In this document: one piece after another, positions 10,992-22,808 of the stretch
Numbering within the stretch: position 1 is the stretch's first letter
How the letters are laid out: the number at the start of each line of letters is the position of its first letter
Assembly: GCA_902806565.1 (NCBI GenBank)
Contig: CADCXA010000027.1
Location: forward strand, 2,356,001 to 2,420,000
From: Hypoxylon rubiginosum
Lineage: Eukaryota; Ascomycota; Sordariomycetes; Xylariales; Hypoxylaceae
Reading direction: 5' to 3'
DNA: 64,000 nucleotides
Program-made: the position numbers and the translations under genes
The notes under the pieces: generated by a model
The model's database searches: none
What the model was told of the DNA's origin: nothing
What the model saw: only the letters and a program-made list of their open reading frames with translations

Positions 10992-13580
10992 GATGTGGGG
11001 ACGGGACGATGAAGTTTGGAGCGTGTCCGTTAAGTTATCTGATATATTGGGATGACGGATGTGGAAACCGTGGAGTCGAGCTAGATTGACAATGATCTCG
11101 TAGATATGTTTGTGATGTGTATGTGACGATATGTAAATATATATAGGCCTCCGTGTTGTGTGTATAAGAGCGTAGGTAGGTAATAGAGCAATGGAAACCT
11201 AGTGTAAGAGGAGATACGGCTAAGAAGAGTGTAAAAGATGTTACCGATGCGGACGATGTGGAAATCTACTTGTTTCTCGTCCCATCCCAGGCGGCGATGC
11301 CTTCTCGTCTTATATTCACAAGCAACAACGGCCATGGCTATGATAAAATATACGAACGCTAGAAAGGAAGACACGCCACGTCAACGAAATGGAAAAAGAA
11401 GTAGAAAAAGCGTCAGAGTCATCATATTAGACAGACACAGTCTACCGAAGAAACAAATGAGAAAAAAGTCTAATGTCGATTGAAATTACAAATGGATGCG
11501 TTGTGATTCACCTTCTTCCTTCAACGGCATTACGGCCATGGCGGCGTGGCGAAAAAGTGCCATACCCTGGCCGAGGGGCTTCAAAGTTGGAAAAACATGA
11601 GAATAAAACACATTAATTCTGTTCATGTGGCTATGGCTAGTGCGATACGTAACGAATTTGGGGGTGATGAGACAGAGATCGATTGAGCTTTGCATAGGAG
11701 TGTCTGAAAAAGGGGGAAGGGAAAGAAAAAAAAATTTGTTGTCCAAGGCACCTAAACCAAAGAACCCCAAGCCATTTGATAGACATGTTTGAAGACGCGG
11801 TGCGCTCACTCTCGTCATGTGCTACGTATATGCTATGTCCTCGAGGAAAAATTGCATCAATGGATTGCATGGGTACGGGTGCCCCTGAGAACTTGCATTG
11901 AAGAAACAAGCAAACGAAGGAGAGTATTTTCTTCTAGTTCTGTTCTAGAACAGAACATTCTCTCTCCTACGTGGGGAAGCGAGTGGATTTTGGAGCAAGT
12001 AGAAAAACAACCAGCTCTGTTTGGTGGGTGCGTCTAAGACAAGCAATAGTAGATCGATGGTTGGGAATTGCTCCACTGGAACACATCCAACCACTAGTTA
12101 TCCTAGTTTTTCCCGAACATCAGAACTGCCAAGCAAGGCTTAGGAGGATGTCTACCTTGTAGTGGGATGAGGACGGAGAAGAAAAAAGCTTGTTTGAGTG
12201 CCTGAGTGCCAGATGGCAGGGCATCCATCACGTATTCTTGATGATATGCAGTAGTATTAGGTGAGAGGTGAGCTAAGGCCGAGGTGATGTCGGATGTCGA
12301 GGGTGAAAGACTGAAGACTCAATGCTCCATCTTGACGGTGCGCGAAACAGAGATACATCTGGGTAGTCCTACCTAAATCCACCCTATGTCCTAGGTATGT
12401 GAAGAAGGGTGGTAATAGGGTGGTAACGGGTGGTGATGAGTTGTCTTTTTTTGCTTGGGGAATAACCATTGCCTTGTCTTCTTTTCCAACTCGTCTTTCT
12501 GGCGAACTGGTCCGCGGCTCAAGATGGTTGATATAGGAGGTAAGAAGTATGAGGTAATGGACTGATGTCTGTGTTGGCAATCGAGTTTGTACACTTTTTA
12601 AGCCCGCTAGATTGGACCCATTGTGTGATCTGAAGACGTAAGTACAGAAGCACAGCCCGTCTAAGTCTTAAGTCCACCCAACTTCTCAGCCACACAGCCA
12701 CATCAAAGTGCCTATATCATAGCCACGAACTACTGCGGCCAACTGGCGGCCAGCGAACAATGCCAATGCTTTCGAATCAGACTTGTACCTTAGGTACCTA
12801 CGAACCCCTCCCCCTCTCTGATTCCCCATCCGTCGTTCTTCTAAGCACTCCCGTCTCATCAAAATGTCAGCACTCATAGTTATATCCCAGTACGCTACGC
12901 AACCATACGCAAATTCGATTTCTACCTATGCTATCAATGTTATACCTATGGATGAATACCTACTCTGTGATGAAACTTTTTAAAACTGGCCGCAAGGACA
13001 GGTTCGGGTTACCCGTTGGGAGGCTTCAATATGGGCGCCCAGGTGTCGGGGATTGGAAACGAGCCGCACTTTCACCCATGGTGATATGATGAGATAAGGT
13101 GATGTATACGCCTAGGTACTTGTCTTATTGACGACACTGTCCCGGATGGGAATTCGCTTGAGGACTGACGTTGATTGTAATTGGACGTACGATGCAGAGC
13201 CCGCCAGCCCGCATAAGCTCTGCCTCTCCCTCCCTCCCGTATGGGCTTCATAGGATTGCCTACCTGACTGCCTTGCAGTTCTAGCACCCCCGGAGCTACA
13301 GGGGTGCCTGGCGGCTGGACCTCTATCTAATCCTTCGAGAGAATTATCTCGTGCGCCGAGTTCCAGCTACCGGTCACTACATAAACCCCACTGATCCCGT
13401 GAGCCGCGAGCCTCGTCTCGTCCGCGGTAAATCACCTTCCTCCTGCTCATGTCATTCCCCCTTCCGGGAGGGTTTAGATTCTGTATCTCTTCCAATTGCT
13501 CCCCCGGATCTTTTTTCTTTCCTTTTTCTCTTCTTTAATTCTTCTTCTGAGGCTGTTCATTTTGCACTCTAGCCATCGAG
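10992..13580. other. intergenic region, possible upstream exons on the minus strand
   Basis: No complete gene is supported. The minus strand at 11337..11268 encodes a basic segment (MAVVACEYKTRRHRRLGWDE) just after a CTTTCTAG acceptor. Near 11560..11510 it encodes MALFRHAAMAVMPLKEEG before a GTGAAT donor. These could be exons of the gene ending at 10732. A perfect 20-bp palindrome lies at 11937. The part next to 13580 is pyrimidine-rich and probably the leader of the ankyrin gene. Confidence 0.4.
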
Positions 13581-16038
13581 ATGGACTCAGCTTCACCCAC
13601 TACGAGCACGTCAACAACAAATAGAGGGGGCCGTCCTAAGGACTGGACAGAACAGCGCGCTCGGAGACTCGTGCGACTGTATATCTATACGAAGTTACCT
13701 TTTGATCTTATATTGAAACTTTTAGAAGAGGGTGTTTGGAAACCTGGGTATGTTAAACCCTTCGTAACACATTGTATGAGATCGCATTGCTTACTTGTGT
13801 CGTAGCAAGGTACGTGTAAATGACACCTCAATCCCGCGTCATGAAATCATTACCGAAGTCACCTAATCGGTGATATATCCAATATTATTTCATGCTCCTG
13901 TCTCCTTCAAACTTCAACCACTTTCTTTCCTTCCCTTAGGAGTAAGACGGTCGGGAACACATAGATTGACATTGGGATTCTTGCTTGGGATAACTAACAA
14001 GTCCTCTTAGGATGCTGCCAACAAAGTTAAGAATTCGCTTCTGGGGAATGATCCTCGATGGATAAGACCGAAAGACGAGGAAGATGAGAGAAGACGCATA
14101 ACGGCTCTCAGGAATAGCCGGCGTAGTGCAAAGCATTCCAATAAACCATCCGCTGTGCCTGCTACCGAGAACGATGCCGCCGCTTCTATGGCCCAAGAAG
14201 ACGACAATTTAACTCTCACCCAATCCCGCCAAGCTTCCTTCGAGATATCCGACATAGCTTCTCAACCCACGTTTGGCTTTGGTCTTGGTATCGGGGCTGA
14301 GATACCAAACAGCGGTCACATCAGCCATTATAACCGTCGATTTTCGTGGATGGCTAGTGGCGTCAACACCGCTCGCCAAGACACAGGTCTAACCAACTCT
14401 ACCGACACTAGCATGAGCAGTAGCTTTCGAGAGAAGCTCACCACTGTGTCCCGGGATCAAGCCAAGGGTGCTTGGCGTGTCCTGAAACAATTTACCTTTC
14501 CTAAAGATCCTAGCGACCTACAACGAGGCGCGTCCTTTTCCCCCATCATATCGCCCGGCTCTCAACTCCAACCTTTACAAAACTTTCATGGACTAGCTCT
14601 GCACGATCCCTCCAGCGCAAGTTATGCTGTCCCTGGCGACTTCTTGAATGTGGATTTGTTTTCCAAGAGAGTCTCGTGCGAGATCGAGTTAAGGTCACAC
14701 CAAACGAAGACTTGCTGGTGCCGGATTGCCGACGACCTCCTACAAGATCCAACCATGTTACCCTTTGGCAACAATGGCATCGCTGCCAGCGACATTTCTT
14801 CTGGCGATTTCTGCCAAATACAAGATGGCTTTGGTAATACGGCCTTCCATCATCTTGCTGCTACAGACGGAGATAAAGGATATTTCACTAGTCTCATCTA
14901 CCAAGCATTACAGTATCCGCATTTACCGGTCCGTGCTACGAATACAGCAGGGCAGACATTTCTTCATGTTCTACACCAGTCATGGCTTGATGGAACGCCC
15001 TTCTTAGAGGAACTACTTAATACACTAAAGAATGCCAACTTCGACATTCTAGCGACTGACGTCTATGGCCGTAGCTTCTTCCATGTGCTACAGCATAGGA
15101 AACAAGATGCCGCTCGCATCCCGGCTCACCTATTCGATTGGAATCTGCTCAGACGGCGGGATGCGTTTGGAGTTAAGCCCATGGATTCTCGTATGCGACA
15201 ACTAGACGCTACGGCGACGCAAGTGATGCGCCGCGGTGGTAGTGGCGGCCCCCTGAACCCGAGGGCCTCATGGATGTCTGGAATGCCATCCCCAATAATC
15301 GAAGTGCCCTCGGATCGTGGAGATGAATCTCGCATCCGACCCCAAACTGAGATGCTTCAGATAGTGTTAGATGCGGTGAAAGTCGAGAACATCAACTCGA
15401 CGCAGCCTGATCCCCGCTCAGAGGACTCGCGCGGGCGTAACGCATTCCACTGCCTGGCGGAGGTTGAGCTGGACGTACAACGCGTTCGGGATCCTGTTCA
15501 AGACGTCCAGCGACAGAAGAAACGGAAATTTAAAGAAGAAGACGAAGAAGAAGCGAAACCTGCGCCTAGCCGTTACAATCAACGATTAGGATTCCTTCAG
15601 GGCATCATTCATGCGAAAGTCGACGTAAACCACTATGACAACCAGGGACAGACGCCCTTGATGTCATTCATCAAGTATCGGCCAGAAGAATCTAAACCGG
15701 ATAAGGACGACATGGAGAAGATTATCAGGACGCTTCACGGAGCCGGTGCAGACTTGGAGAAAAGGAATCGCGAGGGAGAGACAGCGCTGCATGTGGCTGC
15801 GCGGTCAGGCAAAAAGGTTGCCCTGAAAGAACTTCTCCAACTAGGCGCCAACCCATATGTTCGAGACGTCTGCGGCCTGAGTGTCCTTGCGGCAATCGAC
15901 GAGCTATTCATCAACACGGAAGCAGACGGCGCCCTCACCGCGCGACTAGAAGCGTGCCGCGGTGTTTTCACCAGCGTAGTGAAGTCAGACGCCCAGGAGC
16001 CTACTGTTGGGCAAGAATGGGGAGCTAGACAGCAGTAG
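13581..16038 (+). CDS. Clr5-like domain and ankyrin-repeat protein, with a 4-nt microexon
   Basis: Three exons (13581..13747, 13806..13809, 14011..16038) give 732 aa. The middle exon is only CAAG. Without it the frame breaks; with it the protein reads GVWKPGKDAANKVKNSLLGNDPRW without a gap. The N-terminal region (residues about 17-80: DWTEQRARRLVRLYIYTKLPF...KPGKD...DPRWIRP) resembles the Clr5 domain of fungal regulators, a helix-turn-helix-like module. A polar, Ser-rich middle follows. Degenerate ankyrin repeats run from about 325 to 400 (DGFGNTAFHHLA, NTAGQTFLHVL, DVYGRSFFHVL) and better ones from about 600 to 690 (DNQGQTPLMSF, NREGETALHVAARSG with KELLQLGANPYVRD). A basic acidic stretch KKRKFKEEDEEEAK may localise it to the nucleus. 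A regulatory or scaffold role is inference. Confidence 0.85.
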
Positions 16039-16663
16039 CTGGAGCATCCGGGCGATTTTCGAAGCCGGTGACGACTGCTGGCTCGCTAGCAACTTGCCGT
16101 CGATACCGTGGGAAGGGAAAACGATGTGTGATTATATACGGAGACACGGTGCTTTGGTTACATTTTCTTAGGCTTCTTTCTCGAATATTTTTTGATACCC
16201 TGTATACATCGACCAAATAGATGTTTTGTTATTTGCTTGCATTTGGTGGCTCGTGCTAAAGGGGAGTCGATTGGTATATGCCTCTTCAAGGTAGTGACAC
16301 AATACATTACAGTGTACCTTATATTAAATACCAAGGGTACCTACCGGTACCTACCATATTATTATTCACTTCCCCAACCCTCTGCCTGGCTGGTCCTGTG
16401 TAAAGGGCTACTGTCTTCTGTAATATAAATTTTCGTACATCTAATTTCCAGTGCTTATTTTCCCTCAGACAAACATCATATATACTGAACTCAAGTAGGT
16501 AGATTGGGTATTAATCAGTATCATTAGCCTTATGGACGCTCAACTAAACGGCTCTTTGCAATCTAAATCAACTAAACACACACGCATATGTATAGGCAAC
16601 TCTCAGTTCTTGAAGCTCTCTAGTTTCTCTATTTAGAATCGTACCCAGCGGATCTGCCTCTAT
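16039..16663. other. convergent 3' intergenic region
   Basis: This is AT-rich and holds the 3' ends of the ankyrin gene (+) and the 409-aa gene (-). GGTACCTACCGGTACCTACC at about 16335 belongs to the family of short palindromic motifs seen between genes. No gene is seen. Confidence 0.55.
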
Positions 16664-17893
16664 CTATGCCTGAGGCATACTCGCCTCGTACAATTCCACC
16701 AATTGGTAGCAACGCCAGTGCGTTACAACGACCATATACAAAAGCATATCGAAGGTATCTACCGCATGCATGTGGTCAATGCCCGGAGGACCGTGCCGGT
16801 TGAACTCCTTTATCGCCTTCTCGGTTAACTGATCCTCCAACGCGTAATTTTCCGCCTTTTCCGCGGCTTTCGCCGCGTCGGGCGGGCCGAGAGCCTGAAC
16901 CTTGGCAGCGTCCGTGAATCGGACCTCGCGCCGCTGCTCGGCTCGGTCGTCGGCGAACACGGTCCTGTTCCTGCGAGCCGGGTCGGAGATGGTGCTCAGC
17001 ACGTCGGGAACCGCGCCCCCTTCTTCTTCTTCTTCTTCTTCTACGGCCGGAGCGGCACCCTTCGCCCGCGCCGCTTCTAGTTTGGCAATGACTTCCGGGG
17101 GGATCGGGGTGTTGCCAAGCTTTTCCGAGAGCTCTACGAGGCCCGGTCTTCGGCCTAGCCCGAAGGAGGACTCTTCCGAGTTGAAGCGGTGATCAATATA
17201 GGTAGGGCGTATACTGTCGTCGTACAGGGAGTCGTTAGATATTTCTACAATTTTCGCAGGCATCCGAAGAACCACGGCAGCCATGGTAGTAAGTAGTTTT
17301 GATTTGTTGACAAGATTGACGCAAGCATCTTCGTCCCTTGCTGGTTTCCCCAAGTATCTGAGATTCATGAAGGCTTCGAAAATGGTCTTGAGTTTGTGTG
17401 CCTCGTGCTGGTCTGCCCGGTTTGTTATCTCACTAAGGGCGGGCCAAACGTCCTTTGGCGGGGTTGCGAGACGCTCAACTTGGTCCGTCATTCTCATAAG
17501 ATGCTCGACGATAACTGGCTTGAGAGCGGCGAAGGGCGCCCGAGCAAACTCCTCAAGTTGGATCCACATGAAATAATAAAACATCGGAAATGAGATCAGT
17601 TGTTGCCGACCTGTATCCGTGTCCTCCTTAGCCAGGGCGTCAGGGATTCTATCAAGCAGCTGAACAGCCCTATCAAAATTTTCGAGTGTGTCTTCAGATT
17701 CATCCGGGATCGCGGCGCTTCTCTCGGCCAACTCGCGTAGACTTTCGAATAGGGACTTATAAAGATGTATGGCAAACGCTCCCTTATGAGAAAACCCCGA
17801 GTCACTGTCTATATCATTGTCGGGGTCCAAAACTTGGTCGAGTGATTGCTCGATCCAATCGATCCTCTCGCTTCCACATAGGTCGAGAGACAT
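16664..17893 (-). CDS. hypothetical 409-aa fungal protein
   Basis: One exon. The frame is open 64 codons further upstream to 18085, but MSLDLCGSERIDWIEQ at 17893, with AGCC before the ATG, is the better start; the upstream part is Cys/Arg-rich and looks non-coding. The protein is mainly helical and acidic (for example QSLDQVLDPDNDIDSD and ESLRELAERSAAIPDESED). It has a conserved-looking core with FPMFYYFMWIQLEEFARAPFAALKP, and a C-terminal helix DHMHAVDTFDMLLYMVVVTHW. A run of seven glutamates after AAPAVE is encoded by a (TTC)n microsatellite on the plus strand. No domain is recognised and no signal peptide is seen. It shares a 438-bp divergent upstream region with the SET gene. Confidence 0.75.
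   Translation of the reverse strand: MSLDLCGSERIDWIEQSLDQVLDPDNDIDSDSGFSHKGAFAIHLYKSLFESLRELAERSAAIPDESEDTLENFDRAVQLLDRIPDALAKEDTDTGRQQLISFPMFYYFMWIQLEEFARAPFAALKPVIVEHLMRMTDQVERLATPPKDVWPALSEITNRADQHEAHKLKTIFEAFMNLRYLGKPARDEDACVNLVNKSKLLTTMAAVVLRMPAKIVEISNDSLYDDSIRPTYIDHRFNSEESSFGLGRRPGLVELSEKLGNTPIPPEVIAKLEAARAKGAAPAVEEEEEEEGGAVPDVLSTISDPARRNRTVFADDRAEQRREVRFTDAAKVQALGPPDAAKAAEKAENYALEDQLTEKAIKEFNRHGPPGIDHMHAVDTFDMLLYMVVVTHWRCYQLVELYEASMPQA
17020..17042 (+). repeat. (TTC)n microsatellite inside a coding region
   Basis: About seven TTC units encode the poly-glutamate run of the 409-aa protein on the minus strand. The tract keeps the frame, so length changes would alter only the number of glutamates. 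Confidence 0.85.
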
Positions 17894-18331
17894 GGCTGAT
17901 ACAGAACGAGTACGATGGCTAAATTTTCGTAGTGCAACCCAAGAGAGGCAATTACTAGAAAAAGGGGTCGCTAGAAGTAGTTGTCTATCGGTGGTGTATC
18001 GTGAATATGTAGAAGTGCGGCAAGTCCGCCGAGCACATAAATGTAGGCGGGCACAATGATCGCTGGATCGCAAACGGACCTTCACAAAGACTGAGAGTGA
18101 ACAACCTATTGTATTAGATTTCCCCTCATTGATGGTAGTAGGACTTTGTGCCGGATCCGTCCATCTTTGTCTCTACACTAGCCTATGTTCCAATCTTAAA
18201 ATTAACAGCCAGGAAAGGAATCAATAAGTTAATTGTCTGATAAAAAAGTGAAATAGTACCCCTTTTTCCGTTTTCTGTTAGCTACCTAGGTACTGAGACA
18301 ACAACATATTTCGATAAAATTCCTGCCCACA

Positions 18332-19493
18332 ATGGTTGACCTTCCACCGATAGAAGAGTCATATGACGTGAGGGCCACGGACAAAAAGGGGATGGGCATG
18401 TTTGCTACGAGGGATATTAAAGCCGGCGAATATGTTATTATAGAAAAGTGTGGCCTGTGGCGCCAGGAAGGTGGAACAAAGAGAATGAGTCTACGGAACC
18501 TAATTGAAAATTTCGACGCCCTTCCACTAGAAACGCAGGCGAGAATTTTGCGCCTACACGCGTGGTACGACCCTAGGGCGATAGTTATGTACCGAGATTT
18601 CTTGAACTTTCTCAACGACGACGGGTCAAGATACTCCTTGGAACAAAGCAACAGGTATATTCATTTGGCCCTTATCTTTCGGGCCAACAATTTTGAGCTC
18701 TACCCGAGGCATCGGCAAAGGGATGGATCAATAGCCCCGGCAAGGTCCGGCATCTTCATACAAGCGTCCAGGTTTAATCATTCCTGCGACCCGAATGTTT
18801 ACTGGAACATCGGTCTGATACCAGGCTACTTCCTCGGTATCGCCACTCGAAATATAGGGCGGGACGAGGAACTAACGATTTCCTACATTACGCCCCGGCC
18901 TCCGCGCCAGGAGCGGCGAGCCGATCTAGACACTAGCTGGGGCTTTCTGTGCCAGTGCGACATGTGCATGGGGGAAGACTCGTTATACGACCAGCAACTC
19001 GAAGAGGCGCTGGAGTTACAACGAAGCGTCGCAGAGCAGGAAAAGACGGGAGGGATAGAGCAGTACATCCTACAAGAGGAGCTGGACAGAGCTCAACAGG
19101 AAGGAGTATTAGACGAAGACGAAAGTTTTAGGACCCGACTCGAACGGCGCTGCGAGATTGTCGATGAACTGGGTTGGCTTCCGGAGCAATTCTTTTCGTA
19201 AGTCCCAAACGAAGCGCCCCGAAAGCGATGATTTAGCACACTAACGATCTGAGATATATAGTCACTATGATGCTGCTGTATACTACAATTACCGCGTGTT
19301 CAGGCTGCGCATGCAGGACGAGGATGATACCGAGACCATGAACCGAGCTTTCATGCACATCAACGAAGCATCTCGAACAGGAGAAGAGATTTGGGGGCCC
19401 TACGATGTTAAGACGGCAGCCGCACGCAACTACCGGAAGAATATGTTTGATGGGCTGGTAAAACCTCCCGAGCAGTCGGAAGACATTTTCTAA
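18332..19493 (+). CDS. SET-domain protein
   Basis: Two exons (18332..19197, 19262..19493) give 365 aa; the 64-nt intron (GTAAGT donor, ATATAG acceptor) joins QFFS to HYDAAVYYNYRVF. The N-terminal SET start is KKGMGMFATRDIKAGEYV (about 19-35). The S-adenosylmethionine-binding and pseudoknot motif is RFNHSCDPNVYW (NHSC at 149-152). The catalytic-site EELTISY ends at Y185. A post-SET-like zinc-binding trio follows at C207, C209 and C212. It should methylate a lysine of a protein. The layout, with a long helical insertion between the two SET halves and a C-terminal helical region, resembles the SMYD/SET5-like fungal group without an evident MYND finger. The substrate, histone or not, is unknown. 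Confidence 0.9.
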
Positions 19494-21607
19494 AGAGCGA
19501 TTGCCACTAGTCTTCCCTGAATCGCTGATAAACCCTTCTCTTCCTAGAGAGTAGGCTGGGATATAGGGATTGGGATCTCTTTCGGGTAGTTCGAATTCAT
19601 GTTTGAATCTGTCAGGGGGGGGGCAAGTTTATAATTCCTTCGGAAACATTCCGTCCGAATCATGCACGTGGACAGTATTTACATTTGGAATCATCAGTTA
19701 TAAAAGAGCGGAAGTATGATAAAATATATTAGTTAGTAAGATACCTGGTAACTTTGACTGAGCTTCCCGACATGTCCCTCTGTATCGCATGTTAGAATGT
19801 TCAAATAGTACTGCTATCCGTCCAATCAAGTAATCAAGTGAGGTATCTAATTGAGAAATCGAGGCACTGCCTAGGTAGTTAACAAGGCACAGGTTGTACA
19901 ACAGTTTGTTTATGACCGGAGGAAGTCCGTAAAAGAAACCAAAGGACGACGTATCCATGCGACGAATAGTACATGAAGGTTGTAGCCCCCTGATGGCACA
20001 CCCGATCCATCGGTAACGCACGGTATCGAGCTCGATAGGCTCGGGAAGATAATCGGGTCTTGATCCGATATGTCTCGGCTCTCTGCAGGCGACCGCAAAA
20101 GTCGGCACGGGTCGATAGTAGCTCGCCGACAGGGGTTACGGGTGACGGGTGGGTTTGTCGTCGCAGCAATTAAAGCAACGCAGGCTAACCACTTGGTGGA
20201 AGCGGTGGACGGCGAATGGCTACCACATGTGTAGAACCAGCCATCTAATATGACGCCGGGAGAGTGGTACGGACAACCGGAAATAACGATCGGGTTCGAC
20301 GCATTTGCTTTCTTCTTCTTTCTCCTTTACATGGTACTCTCTCCCCGTATGGACTGTCACCGGTTTAGGAATGAATATTGAGACGCAACGAGACGCAACG
20401 AGACGCAACGAGACGCAACGAGACGCAACGAGACCGCGCGAGTGCCGGGCTGCCGTGGTTCCATCCTGGTTATCCTGGTACCTAACTGCTTCGGACCCCA
20501 AACTGCAACGGGGTTATGTAAGATGAACCAATGAATCCCAGTGAATCTATCGAAGACCCATCCGTCTGACAGGAAGTTGGTTTGCTGGTGTTTGTTGACT
20601 GCATGAAGTGGTGACTAAAATTGGTACGATGTGCGGGCTCTTCGAAATCATACTGCTATTTAGGAGTTGACCCCTTACTAAGCTGCCCAGCTGCTCGGCT
20701 ACTCAGCTACTATTTTAGATGGTAGATGGTTAAAGATGCCACATGAAGCGGCTATTTTCCTGAATCGTCGTCGTGTCTGCATCTCAATGTGAGATCACAT
20801 AGGGTTTTAGGTCAAGTTCTCCGCCTTACCTTGCATGCTTACATGTGATGGCCAGCCTGCCAACTTAGGTACTGTAGGTTTAAGTGACCTGGCTTAGGCA
20901 GCTTAGGTACCTGACTTATTAGCGTATCTTATTAGCGTATGCACGCCGTACCTAATCCCTAATCCTAGCAGCCTGCTAGCCAGCCAGCCAGCCAGCCCTG
21001 CCTGCCTGCCCGCTAAGAGGCTTTTCTTTCTGGTCCGTGCACCAAAACTCCCTTTTCCCTTTTTTCTTCTTTCCACGCCCACTGTCCGCCAGAAACAAAC
21101 ACCTACATACATGTACATGTAGTATACCCGGACTAATCCCATTTCCAAGGTACCTGAAGCATCTTTCGATTGCTGTTCATCCTCTTGCTATCATCATACA
21201 ATAGCTATGTGAATGGCTTGAGTTGAAAAGTTTTGTTTTTACGAACGCCTTCCCCCGTTTTCTCTCACGTCTTTCGTCTTCGGCTTCGGCACCGGCACAG
21301 TAACTCTCCACCGTGCGTCTTTCTCTCCAGTACTGTCGCTTTGCACGGATCGACGCACGGTTTCGGCCTGTGCCGGACAGCCGGGTTAGCGCGTTCTCTT
21401 GTGTGCCGGGAAACCGATCAGACCAGGGAAATTCTTCAACCATCATACTTGGCATTCAGCAATCGGTCGCATTCTAATGATCGACCCTTTTCGCAATTCT
21501 ATCCTTCAGACAAGGTCGGCGGAGGATGACGAGCCCTTCATTCATTCCATGATTGAATCACTCTTTTCGCTTTCCCTTCCAGCTACACACGCTGCCAAAC
21601 GCGCATA
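19494..21607. other. intergenic region with a 10-bp tandem repeat
   Basis: No gene is supported in 2.1 kb. It contains the GAGACGCAAC tandem repeat (20380..20433), CAGC and CTGC runs near 20980-21010 and several TTAGGTAC half-sites. A long pyrimidine-rich stretch from about 21230 is probably the leader of the F-box gene. Confidence 0.55.
20380..20433 (+). repeat. 10-bp tandem repeat, GAGACGCAAC x5.4
   Basis: Five perfect copies of GAGACGCAAC plus a partial sixth, head to tail. The period of 10 bp is close to one DNA turn and is not a multiple of three, so it is not a coding repeat. Confidence 0.95.
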
Positions 21608-22808
21608 ATGAGCTCGTCTCACTCTATCGAGCTCACCTCCTGGAACAGCGCACTTACTGGCTTTAGCAGCCAGCACGGAGATGGGGATGGAGATGGGCAC
21701 AGCCGCAGCCGCAGCCATCATGCACCGCCCCGGACAGGACTTCCCGCCGACGCAGGGCTGGCTTCTCTGCCTCTCGAGCTCCAGTACCTCATCCTGTCTC
21801 AGCTGGACCTGTACAGCTTGGTCACCCTGCGACAGACCTGCCCCCTGTATCGCCAAGTCATCACGGCCGACTTTATTCGGAGGCAGTTCACCAGGGACGG
21901 CTGGTATGACCCCGTCTTAAAGAGCTGCTGCACCGAGTGTCTGTGCATGCCGGGCCTGGATCGCCTAGTCGTAGATACGACGCGTCCGAGCCACCAGTGG
22001 CGGTCCATGTGTTTCCGGTGTTGGCGCGACCGGATCAGCCGCGAAAGCAGCCGTAAGCACTGGCCGCTGGTGGAGATGGCCAACGGCGAATACGGCTACA
22101 TATGTCACTTTTGCACCTGGCCGGTTCACAGCGGCACCTCCAATAGTAGGATCAAGCAGATGCATGCTCCCTGCAGAGTTCGGCGGCTTGTCGTGGTTGT
22201 CTCGTGGTTGATAATGGCCGTCATACAGTTCGGGCTTGGGATGCTAGCTGCCGTATTAGCATGGACTATGTTCCGGAACCAGACCACGGTACTGATACCT
22301 GCAAGCGTACGAGCCTCCTGTCTTTTCCCTTTCCGTCGGCCTTCTAACCATGCGGCTTCTAGATCGACTTCGGGTTAGCCATAATAGCGCTGGTCATCTT
22401 CACAATTCGCGTTGGCACTACCAACGAGGTCACTTACACGCGTGCGCTGGCTACCGAGCTGGTTATCACGTTTATTCGCATCCCTCCCGTCACTTACACC
22501 GCACGCGAGACCATCATTTCTGAGACCACCCAGGGCGGCCCGCTTCCCAAATTCGGCTTTGGCGTCTTTTTAATAAACCTGTAAGTCGACCTGCTTTATA
22601 GATATTTACCTCGTTGAATTATTATCGTGCTGACCCTACGATTCTTTCGAAATATAGGATATTCCGTTTTCTAGACATGGTGGGCTACACCTTGCTAAAC
22701 TGCGGGTATGATCCACGGAGTATCTTCCTAGGGGGTTTGCCTTTAAGAAAAAAGCTATTGTATGGCTTTTGCACGTTCATGGTGTGGTTTGCGTTTATAC
22801 CATTTTGA
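21608..22808 (+). CDS. F-box-like protein with cysteine pairs and membrane helices
   Basis: Three exons (21608..22306, 22363..22580, 22658..22808) give 355 aa. Residues 51-92 form an F-box (LASLPLELQYLILSQLDLYS, then LRQTCPLYR), the module that binds Skp1 in SCF ubiquitin ligases. Four cysteine groups follow: C107/C108, C111/C113, C135/C138 (CFRC) and C166/C169 (CHFC), spaced like a small zinc-binding unit. After that come hydrophobic helices at about 194-221, 234-250 and near 297-325. Nothing here has the length of a transporter, so it is probably an F-box protein anchored in a membrane. Donor 22307 (GTACGA) was chosen; a second GTACTG 18 nt earlier keeps the same phase, so six residues are uncertain. 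The N-terminus has a short DGDGDGHSRSRSHH low-complexity stretch. Confidence 0.8.

Noticed and set aside
17894..18085. Upstream extension of the 409-aa protein
   Set aside because: The extra 64 residues are Cys/Arg-rich and lie in the divergent promoter region of the SET gene.
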